A DNA stretch of 64,000 bases, taken from contig NZ_FUYE01000007.1 of the NCBI RefSeq assembly GCF_900167535.1, forward strand, positions 1 through 64,000. Reading direction: 5' to 3'. Positions 44,501 through 52,393 of the stretch are shown here, one piece after another. The notes under the pieces are model-generated. The model did no database searches, was not told the origin of the DNA, and saw only the letters and a program-made list of their open reading frames with translations. Source of the stretch: Prosthecobacter debontii (lineage in GTDB: Bacteria > Verrucomicrobiota > Verrucomicrobiia > Verrucomicrobiales > Verrucomicrobiaceae). A program made the position numbers and the translations under genes. The number at the start of each line of letters is the position of its first letter. Position 1 is the first letter of the stretch.

Positions 44501-47500
44501 GAAGCCGATCGCGTGCGGAGACGTCTGGAAAGCCGCTTTTCTCAAGATGCCACCGCGCTTGAGAACCTTGCGGATCATTACAAGGCCACCGGGCAAGACG
44601 AAGCCGAGAGGCGAGTCTATGAGCAGGTGGCCATCGTGCGCCCTTGGGATGCCAGCTCACAACTGCGCATTGCGTTGAAGTGCTTGCGGTTGGCCGATGA
44701 TGAAGCTGCGGAACGTTACCTGCGGGAGATTTTGGCGAAGACATCCCCTTCCCCTTCCTCCGCGACAGAGAGGCAGCCGCTGCCACTGACGCCCATTCGC
44801 AAGTCGAGCGCCCCCGGTCCCGTGACCGAAATCACCGCGCTGTTAGATACAGCGCCTGGCTTGGAACATGATGAGACCACTCAACTGCGGGCTTTTTTGA
44901 ATCTTCAAAGGCCCGAATTCAGTGAGCTTCCAGTGGAGGTAAACTTTGTTAGGCTTCGGGTCGTGGAGGAGTTGGCAAAGCTGTTCATTCAGCAAAAGGA
45001 TGAGGCGAAGATCCAAGCGTGGATCGAGGACTGGTCCCTGCCTCACAAATCCAACATCGAGCGTTTGTGGGCTCTCTACTATGTCGACGCAGGCGCAGAG
45101 TTTCGAGTGGCGCTGCAAAAGACTCTAAAAAAACAGTTCAGCCTGGAAAACCAGTTTTGCCTGCTGTGGCTGATGCTGCGTTCTCACGGAATGAAAGAAG
45201 GCTTGGCCTGGGTGAATGAGAAGGCGCTGGACAGCTCGCAGCTTGGACGGCGAAAACGTTTGCTGTTAGGGGTGGTGGCGATGCTCAGCGATCTGGATAA
45301 CTTCAAGTTCGCCAAAGGCGAGCTAACAGAACTCGGTGCATCACGCCTGCTGATGAACGCTTCCATCCTCGAGATCACCCGGGACCTTCAGGATCAGCAA
45401 CGCTACACCGAAGCCCTTGAGTTGGGGGAAAGCTTGAGGCGAAATTCCGTGGCTCTGGCGGATGACTATGCCTTCTTCCTCTCTCGCATCGCAGAGTCTG
45501 CGGAACGATGGGACTTGGCCCGTGAATACCTCGATCAAGTGGTGAGAGGTCCCATCCTGCCCGGCACTTATCGCGGCACTTACGATCCCTATCTCTACAG
45601 TCTGAGCACAGCCAGTCGGTTAGCCGTTTCGGAGCAAGCCAAGGAAGACACGCTGCGCGCTGCTTGGAAACGCTTGCAGAGCATTCCCGACTCGGCACTC
45701 ACCCGTTTGAGAAAGTCGGCGGTGGCGGGCTTGGCGGGAGCTCAAGACACGGCAGCAGAAGAGATGCGTGGCTTCATCGCTGGAGATTTTTTGGGGGCTC
45801 GCCGCATGGGCGAATCTCAAGGTTTCCTAGCCCCGCAGGGCAGCAGCAGGCATGAGGAGCCCATGCATTTGCGCGGGCTCTGGGAAGAGACCCGGGAAAT
45901 TCAAGCCAGCTTTGTGCAGCAGGGGCTTGCCGGTGTGGTGCAGAAAGCCAATGACGGCCTCGCCGCTTCTTGGGGGGCTGTCGGCTTGAGTTCTCGAAGC
46001 GGTCAGGAGTTCGGGGAATGGCGGCTGGCGTATCTGATGCGTCAGCTCCGTCAGGTGGACTTCCCCACCCGGCAGCGCATGATTCGTGAGTATCTGGGCA
46101 GCGTGGATATGCGATTGGAAGTGTCTGTGGACACGGTGAGTGAACTGGGCGGCCGTCTTGAATCCCTCGGCATGGCCCGGGAGGCAATCGATGTGTATCG
46201 TCTGCTGCCCAGCCGAGCCCCTGCGAATCCTGAGTATGCCCAATGGCTGATTCGAGCCAGCGAGTCCGCACGCGAAACCCAAGTTGGCCTGCAATTCACG
46301 CTTCAGTTGCTTTTGGCTGAGCCGCCCATGAAACCGCCGCAACCTGGGGACGAAGTGCTACGTGAAAAACATGCGTGGTTTTTAGCGCAGGATTTCAATC
46401 TCAAGGAACTCCATACTCGGGGCTTCTTGCCTGAAGTCACCCATGTCCTCCAGGGGCGGATTCCCCATGAGGTGCCTTATCTGCGTGAGCTGGCGCTTCT
46501 TCACGAGCGCTTAGGGCAAGATCAAGAGGCACTCGCTGCATGGAATCGGCTCCACCTGGCTTTCACCACCAATGAGGAGAGAGGTATCCTCCCTGATGCT
46601 GAAAGCAGCCTGCATCAGGCTCGGTTGCTTCACAAAATGGGAAAGAGTCAGGAAGCTTTAGAGTCTCTTCGCACTGTTTCCCTCGTCGAATCCAGCGGTA
46701 GCTTGGGCAAAGAAGTCTTGCTATTGCGAGCCGACCTTGTGGCTGCTCAAGGGGGCTGGGACGAATTTAGAGAGCTCATGGCAATCGCCGTGGCCAGAAA
46801 GTCACTCGACGCCATTGCTCACCTCGCTGAACTGCTGCGGACTCATGATCGGGCGACTGAAGCCCTGAATTTCCTCACCCAAGGAGAACGACAGGTGCAG
46901 GAAGACGCAGACCGTTTCTTCTTACGCTTGGAGTTGCTGAAACTGATGGCTCATGAATCGAATTGGACACCAGAACGAGGTCGCGCTCAGGTGGCCTCTC
47001 TCTTCAGGGCACGCTGTCGGGATCGGGACATGTTGAAAGGCTTCGCGTCGTGGATGACCAAACAAGGCCAAGGAGCCAATCAACAGGCCTGGATACGAAT
47101 CCTCCGGGCGGAGGTTCGCGCGGGGGTGGATCGCCCCATGGCAACTCTTGCGCTTTGTGCCCTGGCCGAGGTGCTGACCGATAAAATGAGTCGGGACATT
47201 GCGCTTGGCTGGACGGCGGCCAAAGAGGGCGACCGAATCTGCGTGGAATTGGGTGCCGAGGCTCTGCTGAAAGCGCAACGCGTGCGCTGGGCTTGGGAAG
47301 CCTGTGAAGTTCTGCAAGAGCTACCGACCCTCCGCCTGGACGGCCGCCGGATGCCGCTGATGGTCAGGGTGGCTCACGCGATGGGTGAGCGTGCGACTGT
47401 TCAGGAATTCTTTGCCGAAGTGATCCGCCGGAGTGTGCCGGGAGGAGTCCAGCCTGCGGAGTGGGCCCAGGCGTTCGAGGACATCGGTGAGCCCGGCTGG

Positions 47501-47818
47501 GCTAGGGAGCTGTATGAAGCAGCTTTGCTGAAGCTGGAGAGTACACAGTCGATGCAACCCGATTTAAGTGTGGCCTGGGTGCGCTTTCTCATCCGAAATC
47601 ACGACTGGGAAACGGCGGAGGTTTACCTTCTCAAAAACCACTGGACCATGGTCAACGAAACGGCCGATCTCATTTTTGAGCTTTACCAAAGCTGGGGTAA
47701 ACTGGCATCTATAGAGACCGAGCTACCCAAGTTTCACCTGCCGGAGGGCATTCAGAAAGAAGTGCTATTTCTGAGCCGACGCGCTCTTGGGCTGCCTCAG
47801 CCTTCCCTCCAGCCATGA
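41543..47818 (+). CDS. Giant secreted tetratricopeptide-repeat protein (2091 aa)
   Basis: 2091 residues from the ATG at 41543. An Arg-rich n-region (RRRLRHLG) and a hydrophobic stretch ending 'ELATAQE' form a signal peptide, so the bulk is in the periplasm or outside. Nearly all of it is helix-turn-helix TPR-like repeats: 'LLVQGHLFRRAGDLKKAASLYDEVLKAEP', 'ALIELGTLALAAKKTEEAAQAWEKAARLRP', 'LALIYEKKGDDARSFQAMKQA' and others. A linker with 'FPTPATTKDKSEAS' lies around 615-640. No catalytic domain was found. It overlaps the following lipoprotein by ATGA (47815-47818), so they are made together. It probably acts as a large protein-binding scaffold; partners are unknown. Confidence 0.88.
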   Translation: MQSRLWNPCSRRRLRHLGLLAFCCMELATAQETPKAWTERETRLANEYLSLLVSQPDYGRVVELLWNLYEKHGATPLLLENISAQAQTTRHPTVLLVQGHLFRRAGDLKKAASLYDEVLKAEPTQPLALRARAEVARELADPLTAWMLIQRWEDRLPDNDPAKPQALIELGTLALAAKKTEEAAQAWEKAARLRPDDIGIIRQVGELLLRAGFPARAASFYETLANQSDPQKRLDALYNLARILEHADEFLKADAALLKGLSLLDFRDARYAEFFRRRVRLHERFGNLDDLRLQLQSEAEKKPVSERSLRDLVQFYEITVDLDQHLAALRVLVKEVPQVVDYRWDLVRSLLDHDGAAEAGQLLDERMKGDGSDLPALIFLRCDVDLRQGRPAEATARLKQLLDRQSSAPEVEKQALNFAQTRTLDAVIEWILQARVQREPSRPEAVFELAGFYRTRKDNAKAEALLRQYTGQAVNEPEKQRRLNDAAAFLASGSDLDSAIMLAREALSKSGAGREELLRLADLLAEHGDYEEAAALLEKAWASSSTDEDRLDVDERLFSVLMGEKKVETTTHVGTAGDFKLPDAFTGKGFASGAPEEGALNPLPQAVMEKARAIFDFPTPATTKDKSEASLLGQKEWVKMETNPALAVRSPERLFRAAWWALRTEMHAEAYLFFRLLQMDPATGKVREMSLEAEKLLLELSLADKNKALTERVLHRLITRDAGNKVRYILRLSELLLEAEQAAVASLQSNRWFRDGSVPPPGLEATALLEQAYRETPDSDQLLSALTQTYTIQRRMEDALKLWKEAVKRASGTAAVPLLERYADLLLRQRKFPEYVQAQLEIVERETDAKRRREALRRFTDRLLWSADGGEMPPEIIQERLKLLEEALTEQTRRHPFDGFYHEALALIYEKKGDDARSFQAMKQAYYTSPETPFSLSQLREAALRVSDLKSAIYFQKQIAASAPPTELAVESRRLVELLEQTFQIAEADRVRRRLESRFSQDATALENLADHYKATGQDEAERRVYEQVAIVRPWDASSQLRIALKCLRLADDEAAERYLREILAKTSPSPSSATERQPLPLTPIRKSSAPGPVTEITALLDTAPGLEHDETTQLRAFLNLQRPEFSELPVEVNFVRLRVVEELAKLFIQQKDEAKIQAWIEDWSLPHKSNIERLWALYYVDAGAEFRVALQKTLKKQFSLENQFCLLWLMLRSHGMKEGLAWVNEKALDSSQLGRRKRLLLGVVAMLSDLDNFKFAKGELTELGASRLLMNASILEITRDLQDQQRYTEALELGESLRRNSVALADDYAFFLSRIAESAERWDLAREYLDQVVRGPILPGTYRGTYDPYLYSLSTASRLAVSEQAKEDTLRAAWKRLQSIPDSALTRLRKSAVAGLAGAQDTAAEEMRGFIAGDFLGARRMGESQGFLAPQGSSRHEEPMHLRGLWEETREIQASFVQQGLAGVVQKANDGLAASWGAVGLSSRSGQEFGEWRLAYLMRQLRQVDFPTRQRMIREYLGSVDMRLEVSVDTVSELGGRLESLGMAREAIDVYRLLPSRAPANPEYAQWLIRASESARETQVGLQFTLQLLLAEPPMKPPQPGDEVLREKHAWFLAQDFNLKELHTRGFLPEVTHVLQGRIPHEVPYLRELALLHERLGQDQEALAAWNRLHLAFTTNEERGILPDAESSLHQARLLHKMGKSQEALESLRTVSLVESSGSLGKEVLLLRADLVAAQGGWDEFRELMAIAVARKSLDAIAHLAELLRTHDRATEALNFLTQGERQVQEDADRFFLRLELLKLMAHESNWTPERGRAQVASLFRARCRDRDMLKGFASWMTKQGQGANQQAWIRILRAEVRAGVDRPMATLALCALAEVLTDKMSRDIALGWTAAKEGDRICVELGAEALLKAQRVRWAWEACEVLQELPTLRLDGRRMPLMVRVAHAMGERATVQEFFAEVIRRSVPGGVQPAEWAQAFEDIGEPGWARELYEAALLKLESTQSMQPDLSVAWVRFLIRNHDWETAEVYLLKNHWTMVNETADLIFELYQSWGKLASIETELPKFHLPEGIQKEVLFLSRRALGLPQPSLQP

Positions 47819-48414
47819 TTTCCCCCCGCAGTCTTTATCTGGTGGCGATGCTACCACTTGTGAGTTCCTGTTCTTCTAGCGAGAAGCAAGAACCCACTCC
47901 CTCCGTGATGTCTCAACGCATGGCGGATCGCTTCGCTTCGTCGCGTCGTCGCATGAGTGATCCGAATGATCGCAGTGTGTTTGATAAAGCGATGCAATCC
48001 AGCGTTACTAAAGGCAAAGGCACCGGCGGCTGGTTGGGGCGCAAAAGCTATCATTCGAACCAATATTCAGGCACTCATGCCTACACGAATGCGGGTTCCT
48101 TTAAAACCAGCGGCTACTCACGGGCAGATGATAAGAGCGCCATGGCGAAGCAAGGCTTTGCTCAAAGTGGCAAAGTGTCTTCGGCTGCGGACGATGGCTT
48201 TAAAACGGGGAATAGTGCGTTTGCTGATCAATCTGCACGCGAAAGTGGGCAGACTTTTTCTGGTGCCAGTGACGTCTTCAAAACAACGGCGAATCGTGAT
48301 GCGAAGCGAAGCCAGGAGAAAAATGATCGGCCAAAATTCATTGTGCCGGAGGAGAACTACCGCAAACCGGCTTACACGGAAGACCAAGTGCGTCGTTTGT
48401 TAGGCCGTCAATAA
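47815..48414 (+). CDS. Lipoprotein coupled to the giant TPR protein
   Basis: 199 residues with a lipoprotein signal ('YLVAMLPLVSSC', lipobox LVSSC, acylated Cys about 19). The mature protein is Ser/Lys/Asp-rich and low in hydrophobics, with repeated 'FKT' turns ('SFKTSGYS', 'GFKTGNSAF', 'VFKTTANRD'). A short conserved-looking tail 'FIVPEENYRKPAYTEDQVRRLLGRQ' (about 174-199) follows. It is mostly disordered in appearance. Its start overlaps the stop of the TPR gene by ATGA. A role as its membrane anchor or client is inferred from coupling. No family is recognised. Confidence 0.75.
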   Translation: MISPRSLYLVAMLPLVSSCSSSEKQEPTPSVMSQRMADRFASSRRRMSDPNDRSVFDKAMQSSVTKGKGTGGWLGRKSYHSNQYSGTHAYTNAGSFKTSGYSRADDKSAMAKQGFAQSGKVSSAADDGFKTGNSAFADQSARESGQTFSGASDVFKTTANRDAKRSQEKNDRPKFIVPEENYRKPAYTEDQVRRLLGRQ

Positions 48415-48449
48415 GGGCATCGATCTCTCTGAATTTGTTGGTTGAGCTC

Positions 48450-49100
48450 ATGCCGCGCCGTCGTTCCCGCTCCAAGTCGCGTTCTCGTCCGCGTCGTTCG
48501 TTCACTTGGCTATTCCTGCTGTTCCTGGCCGCACTGGGCAGTCAGATCTGGAAGGAAATCCAAAAGCCGGTCGAGGTGTCGCCTCCTCGATCCGCGAAGT
48601 CTACCAAGGTCTTTGAGGTCATGCCGGATATGCGATGGGTGGAGGACTCCAATAACGATGGCGACAGCTTCAAGCTCCGTTATCGCGATCAGGTCCATGA
48701 ATTGCGGCTCTACTTTGCCGATTGCCCCGAGAAGCGTCGACATGCTTACAACGGCGATCGGCTTCGTGAGCAGGGCGATTATTTCGGCGGCCTCAGCGAG
48801 CCACGCACGCTGGCTTTAGGTCGCCAGGCCCAGGCCTTCTCGAGGCAATGGCTCATGGAGAAGCCGTTCACGGTTTTCACGCGTTGGCAGGGCGTGTTTA
48901 ATAGCGGCAGACACTATGCCTTCATCGTCTTTCCTGATGGTGAAGATCTGTCCGCCAAGCTCGTGCGAGAGGGGTTGGCGCGGATTCATACCACAGGCAC
49001 AACGTTACCTGACGGGCGCAGCGCCGCCCAGTATGAAGCAGAGCTTCAGCGATTGGAGGCTGAGGCGAGAGCCGCTCGACGTGGTGGCTGGGCGCCATGA
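48450..49100 (+). CDS. Thermonuclease (SNase) family protein, membrane-anchored
   Basis: 216 residues from the ATG at 48450. A very basic N-terminus (PRRRSRSKSRSRPRRS) leads into one membrane segment ('FTWLFLLFLAALGSQIW', about 20-36). The SNase barrel follows: 'DGDSFKLRYRDQVHELRLYFADCPE' is the start, 'FVFTRWQG'-like and 'AKLVREGLARIHTTG' the later blocks. Family catalysis uses Arg-Glu-Arg; here 'LRLYFADCPE' supplies the first Arg and 'AKLVREGLARI' the last. It is expected to face the periplasm and degrade nucleic acids. It is convergent with lexA. Confidence 0.85.
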   Translation: MPRRRSRSKSRSRPRRSFTWLFLLFLAALGSQIWKEIQKPVEVSPPRSAKSTKVFEVMPDMRWVEDSNNDGDSFKLRYRDQVHELRLYFADCPEKRRHAYNGDRLREQGDYFGGLSEPRTLALGRQAQAFSRQWLMEKPFTVFTRWQGVFNSGRHYAFIVFPDGEDLSAKLVREGLARIHTTGTTLPDGRSAAQYEAELQRLEAEARAARRGGWAP

Positions 49101-49133
49101 CAGCGGCTTCTTGTCCGAAAGCCCAGGTGAGAG

Positions 49134-49763
49134 TCAATCCCGGCGCACTTGGCGGATCAGCGCCTGCATGACCCCTTGAATGATCAATTCATTGGCGGGG
49201 ATCAGATCAGGGAAGTCGGGATTCTCCGCCTTGAGGTAAGGCAAACCGTCTTTGACAAGGAAGCGCTTCAGCGTGGTTTCACCGTCAATCAGGGCGGCGA
49301 CAATGTCACGGGGCCGGGGTTCCTTGGTTTCGAGGATCACCATGTCACCATCACAAATATTGGCCCCGATCATGGATTCGCCGCGCACTTTGAGTGCGAA
49401 GGCTTTGGCGTTCCGCCCCAGACCGAGAGTGTTCACATCCACCGCAATGGAACCATCCGCCTGTTGCTCTTGAGGACTGGCATAACCAGCGGGAATCATG
49501 CCGTAGAGGGGGATGTCCATGATCTCCGCACGTTCCAGGTCTTCTGGAAACACAACGGCACGGGCTTTGTTCGGATGACGTTGGATGACGCCTTTCTTTT
49601 CCAGAGCACGCAGGTGGCTCATCGCCGCCGTTTGACTGGAAAAGCCAAAGTGGCGCTGAATATCACGCGTGCTGGGCATGACCCCATTTTCACGCTGATA
49701 CTGGCGCAGATAATCCAGCAATTCCCGCTGGCGGTCGGTGAGCTTTGTGGAGAGATCGAACAT
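49134..49763 (-). CDS. lexA: LexA repressor of the SOS response
   Basis: 209 residues from the ATG at 49761-49763. The winged-helix DNA-binding domain (about 1-72) reads 'LTDRQRELLDYLRQYQRENGVMPSTRDIQRHFGFSSQTAAMSHLRALEKKGVI'-like. The peptidase domain has the A92-G93 cleavage site ('MIPAGYASP'), nucleophile S130 ('RGESMIG') and K166 ('GETTLKRF'). On RecA activation it cleaves itself and lifts repression. Just upstream lies an SOS box, so lexA controls itself. It is divergent from a TPR-bioF operon, which may share this operator. Confidence 0.97.
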   Translation of the reverse strand: MFDLSTKLTDRQRELLDYLRQYQRENGVMPSTRDIQRHFGFSSQTAAMSHLRALEKKGVIQRHPNKARAVVFPEDLERAEIMDIPLYGMIPAGYASPQEQQADGSIAVDVNTLGLGRNAKAFALKVRGESMIGANICDGDMVILETKEPRPRDIVAALIDGETTLKRFLVKDGLPYLKAENPDFPDLIPANELIIQGVMQALIRQVRRD

Positions 49764-49772
49764 AAGAGCGAT

Positions 49773-49786
49773 TGTTCGCCCGAACA
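49773..49786. promoter_or_regulatory. SOS box (LexA operator) TGTTC-N4-GAACA
   Basis: TGTTC GCCC GAACA is a perfect 5-bp inverted repeat with a 4-base spacer, nine bases upstream of the lexA start. It equals the motif reported for LexA of Verrucomicrobia (TGTTC-N4-GAACA; Erill and co-workers, from memory), and differs from the gamma-proteobacterial CTG-N10-CAG and the Gram-positive CGAAC-N4-GTTCG. It supports both lexA autoregulation and the taxonomic placement. Confidence 0.9.
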
Positions 49787-49912
49787 CTTCACTCCTTAGG
49801 TTTGATTGCGCAACCAATTTTCACGGTAGATTATCGCAAAAATTTTCTAAATCTGGACAATCCAGTGCAGCGAACCTTTGCACGCCCGATATTTCTGCAC
49901 GATTCTTTCAGC

Positions 49913-50710
49913 GTGCCTGCAAATCGCTTTATCATCTGCTTTCTTTTGTTCAGGGTCGCCGGATTTCACGTGATCGCGCAGGAGCCTGCAGCGGCACCGA
50001 CCGCGCCTGCTTCGACGCCTAAACCTGCTCCAGACGCGACTGCACCGCCCACGGCCGCCCCGGTGCCCGTCACACCTGCGGCAAAGCCTGTGCCCGCTTC
50101 ACCAGCGGTGCCTGCCATGGGGATTGCGCCTCCCGGCACCATTGGCGGATTGCCAGATAACACGACGATTTTATCGCAAAAAGCAGCGGTGGCGTTCGGT
50201 GAGCAGAAGTGGGATGAAGCCCGGGCGGCCTATGAAGAAATGCTGAAGCTGGACGATCAAAATGCTCTGGCTTGGGCCAATCTGGGAGCGGTGGAGCAGC
50301 AGGCGGGACGGACCAAAGAGGCCCTCGAGTCCTTTGAAAAGTCAGTCCGCATCAATCCCACGGTGGCTCAATCCTGGAATGCCTTGGGCCTGATTTACTC
50401 TGCGCAGGGCGATACCTACCGGGCGATCTCTTGCTTCACCCGGGCGATCCATGAGGAGCCGACCGATGCCCGTGCTCACAACTACCTCGCCATTGCTGCG
50501 AAGAATCTTGGCTGGATCGATGCCGCGCAAACTGAGCTCCAGCGGGCGATTGAACTGAATCCTCAGTATGGCATCGCCCACTTCAACTTAGCGCTGCTTT
50601 ATCTGGATCAGAAACCGCCAGCTCTGGAATTGGCAAAACGGCATTATGAGAAAGCCGTATCGCTGGGGGTGGAGAAAGACGAGATCGTGGAGCGGAGGCT
50701 GAAGGAGTGA
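49913..50710 (+). CDS. Secreted TPR protein coupled to bioF
   Basis: 265 residues from a GTG at 49913. Other starts back to 49772 are open, but one of them would begin inside the SOS box, and 49913 gives a good signal peptide ('VPANRFIICFLLFRVAGFHVIAQEP'). An Ala/Pro-rich linker (about 24-80) is followed by three to four TPRs ('ALAWANLGAVEQQAGRTKEALESFEKS', 'WNALGLIYSAQGDTYRAISCF', 'YGIAHFNLALLYLDQKPPA'). Its stop overlaps the bioF start. It is exported while BioF is cytoplasmic, so the coupling may only be economical. The start remains uncertain. Confidence 0.7.
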   Translation: MPANRFIICFLLFRVAGFHVIAQEPAAAPTAPASTPKPAPDATAPPTAAPVPVTPAAKPVPASPAVPAMGIAPPGTIGGLPDNTTILSQKAAVAFGEQKWDEARAAYEEMLKLDDQNALAWANLGAVEQQAGRTKEALESFEKSVRINPTVAQSWNALGLIYSAQGDTYRAISCFTRAIHEEPTDARAHNYLAIAAKNLGWIDAAQTELQRAIELNPQYGIAHFNLALLYLDQKPPALELAKRHYEKAVSLGVEKDEIVERRLKE

Positions 50711-51855
50711 GTTGGCAGATCCAGGCTGAGCTGGATGAACTCCGTGATCAGGGGCTCTGGCGCGACCTTCGCCGTTTGGACTCGCCCCAAGAACCGGTGG
50801 TGCAGCTTCAGGGGAAAACGTATCTGAACTTTTCCTCCAATGATTACCTGGGCCTGGCTGCGTCAGAGACCTTAAAGGCGGCACTGCATGAAGCCATCGT
50901 TCGTTATGGAGCCGGCTCGGGAGCCTCACGCCTTGTCTGTGGCACGATGAGTCCCCACCTGGAGTTGGAAGAGGCACTGGCGGCTTTTAAAGGCAGTGAA
51001 GCGGCGCTGACATTCACCAGTGGCTTTGCGGTGCCCATCGGCACCCTGCCCGCCTTGCTAGGGCCGGGAGATACGGTCATCTTGGACAAGCTCAGCCATG
51101 CCTGTCTGGTGGATGCGGCCAAACTCAGTGGAGCAACCCTGCGCGTGTTTCCGCACAATCATCTGGAGAAGCTCGAGCGTCTGCTCCAGACCGCGAAAGG
51201 CCGTGTCTTAGTCGTGACGGAGTCCATCTTCAGTATGGATGGCGATGCGGCTCGGCTGAGAGAAATCGTTGAGCTAAAAGATCGTTATGGAGCTTGGCTC
51301 TTGTTGGATGAAGCCCACGCGGTCGGGGTGCTCGGCCCTCAGGGGCGTGGACTCGCCGCCAGCCTCGGGCTCGAGAAACGCGTCGAGTTGCAGATGGGCA
51401 CACTCAGTAAGGCCTTTGGCTTGAGTGGTGGCTACCTCGCGGCTTCTCGGGCGGTGGTGGACCTGCTCATCAACCGAGCACGCAGCTTCATCTACACCAC
51501 GGCTCCGTCCCCAGCTGTCGCCGCGGCGGCAGGCGTGGCTCTCGGCCTGATTCAGGGGCCAGAGGGTGACCGCCGTCGAGAAGCATTGCAGCAACATGTA
51601 CGGCAAGTGAGGGCAGTGGTGGAGGGGGCTGGGCAAACCGACCCCGCCCAAGCTTCCAGCGCCATCATCCCCTTGATCATCGGGGATGAGAAGGTGGCGG
51701 TGGAAACCAGCGCTGCATTGCGCGAGGCTGGTTTCCTGGTGCCTGCCATCCGTTATCCCACGGTTGCACGCGGCACGGCGAGGTTACGCATCACCCTCTC
51801 TGCGGCGCATCAGGCACAGCAGGTGGATGCCTTGCTCGCCCAACTCAAGGCGTAG
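50707..51855 (+). CDS. bioF: 8-amino-7-oxononanoate synthase (biotin synthesis)
   Basis: 382 residues from a GTG at 50707 that overlaps the TPR stop, with AAGGA just upstream. The PLP-fold alpha-oxoamine synthase features are present: 'FSSNDYLGLA' (about 42-51), 'YGAGSGASRLVCGTMSPHLELE', 'LLDEAHAVGVLGPQGRG' (about 199-214), and the PLP lysine K235 in 'GTLSKAFGLSGGY'. BioF joins pimeloyl-CoA/ACP and alanine. Glycine C-acetyltransferase is a close relative, but the motif set and length fit BioF. No other bio gene lies nearby. The last 11 bp overlap the convergent lipoprotein gene. Confidence 0.9.
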   Translation: MSWQIQAELDELRDQGLWRDLRRLDSPQEPVVQLQGKTYLNFSSNDYLGLAASETLKAALHEAIVRYGAGSGASRLVCGTMSPHLELEEALAAFKGSEAALTFTSGFAVPIGTLPALLGPGDTVILDKLSHACLVDAAKLSGATLRVFPHNHLEKLERLLQTAKGRVLVVTESIFSMDGDAARLREIVELKDRYGAWLLLDEAHAVGVLGPQGRGLAASLGLEKRVELQMGTLSKAFGLSGGYLAASRAVVDLLINRARSFIYTTAPSPAVAAAAGVALGLIQGPEGDRRREALQQHVRQVRAVVEGAGQTDPAQASSAIIPLIIGDEKVAVETSAALREAGFLVPAIRYPTVARGTARLRITLSAAHQAQQVDALLAQLKA

Positions 51856-52345
51856 ATCCAGGCTCGCCGCGCAGCAGCATCTTGCCATTGAAGCGCTCGC
51901 CAGGGTGGAAGAGCCAACCGGGGGAGGCGTTCTTCAACTCATAGCGCTGAAGTACGAACTCAGGCAGTGCCAGATTGCTGTTCGGGTCATAGACACGACG
52001 CCCAGAGAAGTAACCCCAAAGACGATACTCGCGGTTATGGTCGCTGCCGAAGGCCGGGCCGTCTCCAGACGGAATCTCAGGGTAGCGGTCAGGCTGGCGA
52101 GCGAGCTTTTCACTCATCATGACTAGCTTCGACTGAGCCCATGGTTGCCCTGGGCGCCGCACATAACCCCAGATGTGCGTGCGCTCGATGTGAAAACGGC
52201 GTCCAATGTAATAGTCTCCTGGCGTTTCCGCCGCGATCTCCATCCGCCGGTATTCCATCAACTGCTGCTGACGGGGACTGGTAGAATCACAAGCCGTCAG
52301 AAGGACGGCAAGGCCGAGCAGGAGTAGATTAGCGAGGCGAAACAT
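51845..52345 (-). CDS. Hypothetical lipoprotein
   Basis: 166 residues from the ATG at 52343-52345. It has a lipoprotein signal peptide ('LANLLLLGLAVLLTACD', Cys about 19). The mature part contains 'PGDYYIGRRFHIERTHIWGYVRRPGQPW' and 'FGSDHNREYRLWGYFSGRRVYDPNSN', two related 'WGY(V/F)' segments that suggest a small beta-rich fold. No family is recognised. The gene sits between bioF (overlapping tails) and the sialate esterase gene 48 bp upstream on the same strand, so it may be read from that transcript. Confidence 0.7.
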   Translation of the reverse strand: MFRLANLLLLGLAVLLTACDSTSPRQQQLMEYRRMEIAAETPGDYYIGRRFHIERTHIWGYVRRPGQPWAQSKLVMMSEKLARQPDRYPEIPSGDGPAFGSDHNREYRLWGYFSGRRVYDPNSNLALPEFVLQRYELKNASPGWLFHPGERFNGKMLLRGEPGSTP

Positions 52346-52393
52346 AGGACTACGCCGAGAGTGAAACACGAATGGACAAGCGCAAATGAAACC

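Noticed and set aside
49772-49912. Longer starts for the TPR protein
   Set aside because: The earliest would start inside the LexA box, and the extra residues precede a good signal peptide.
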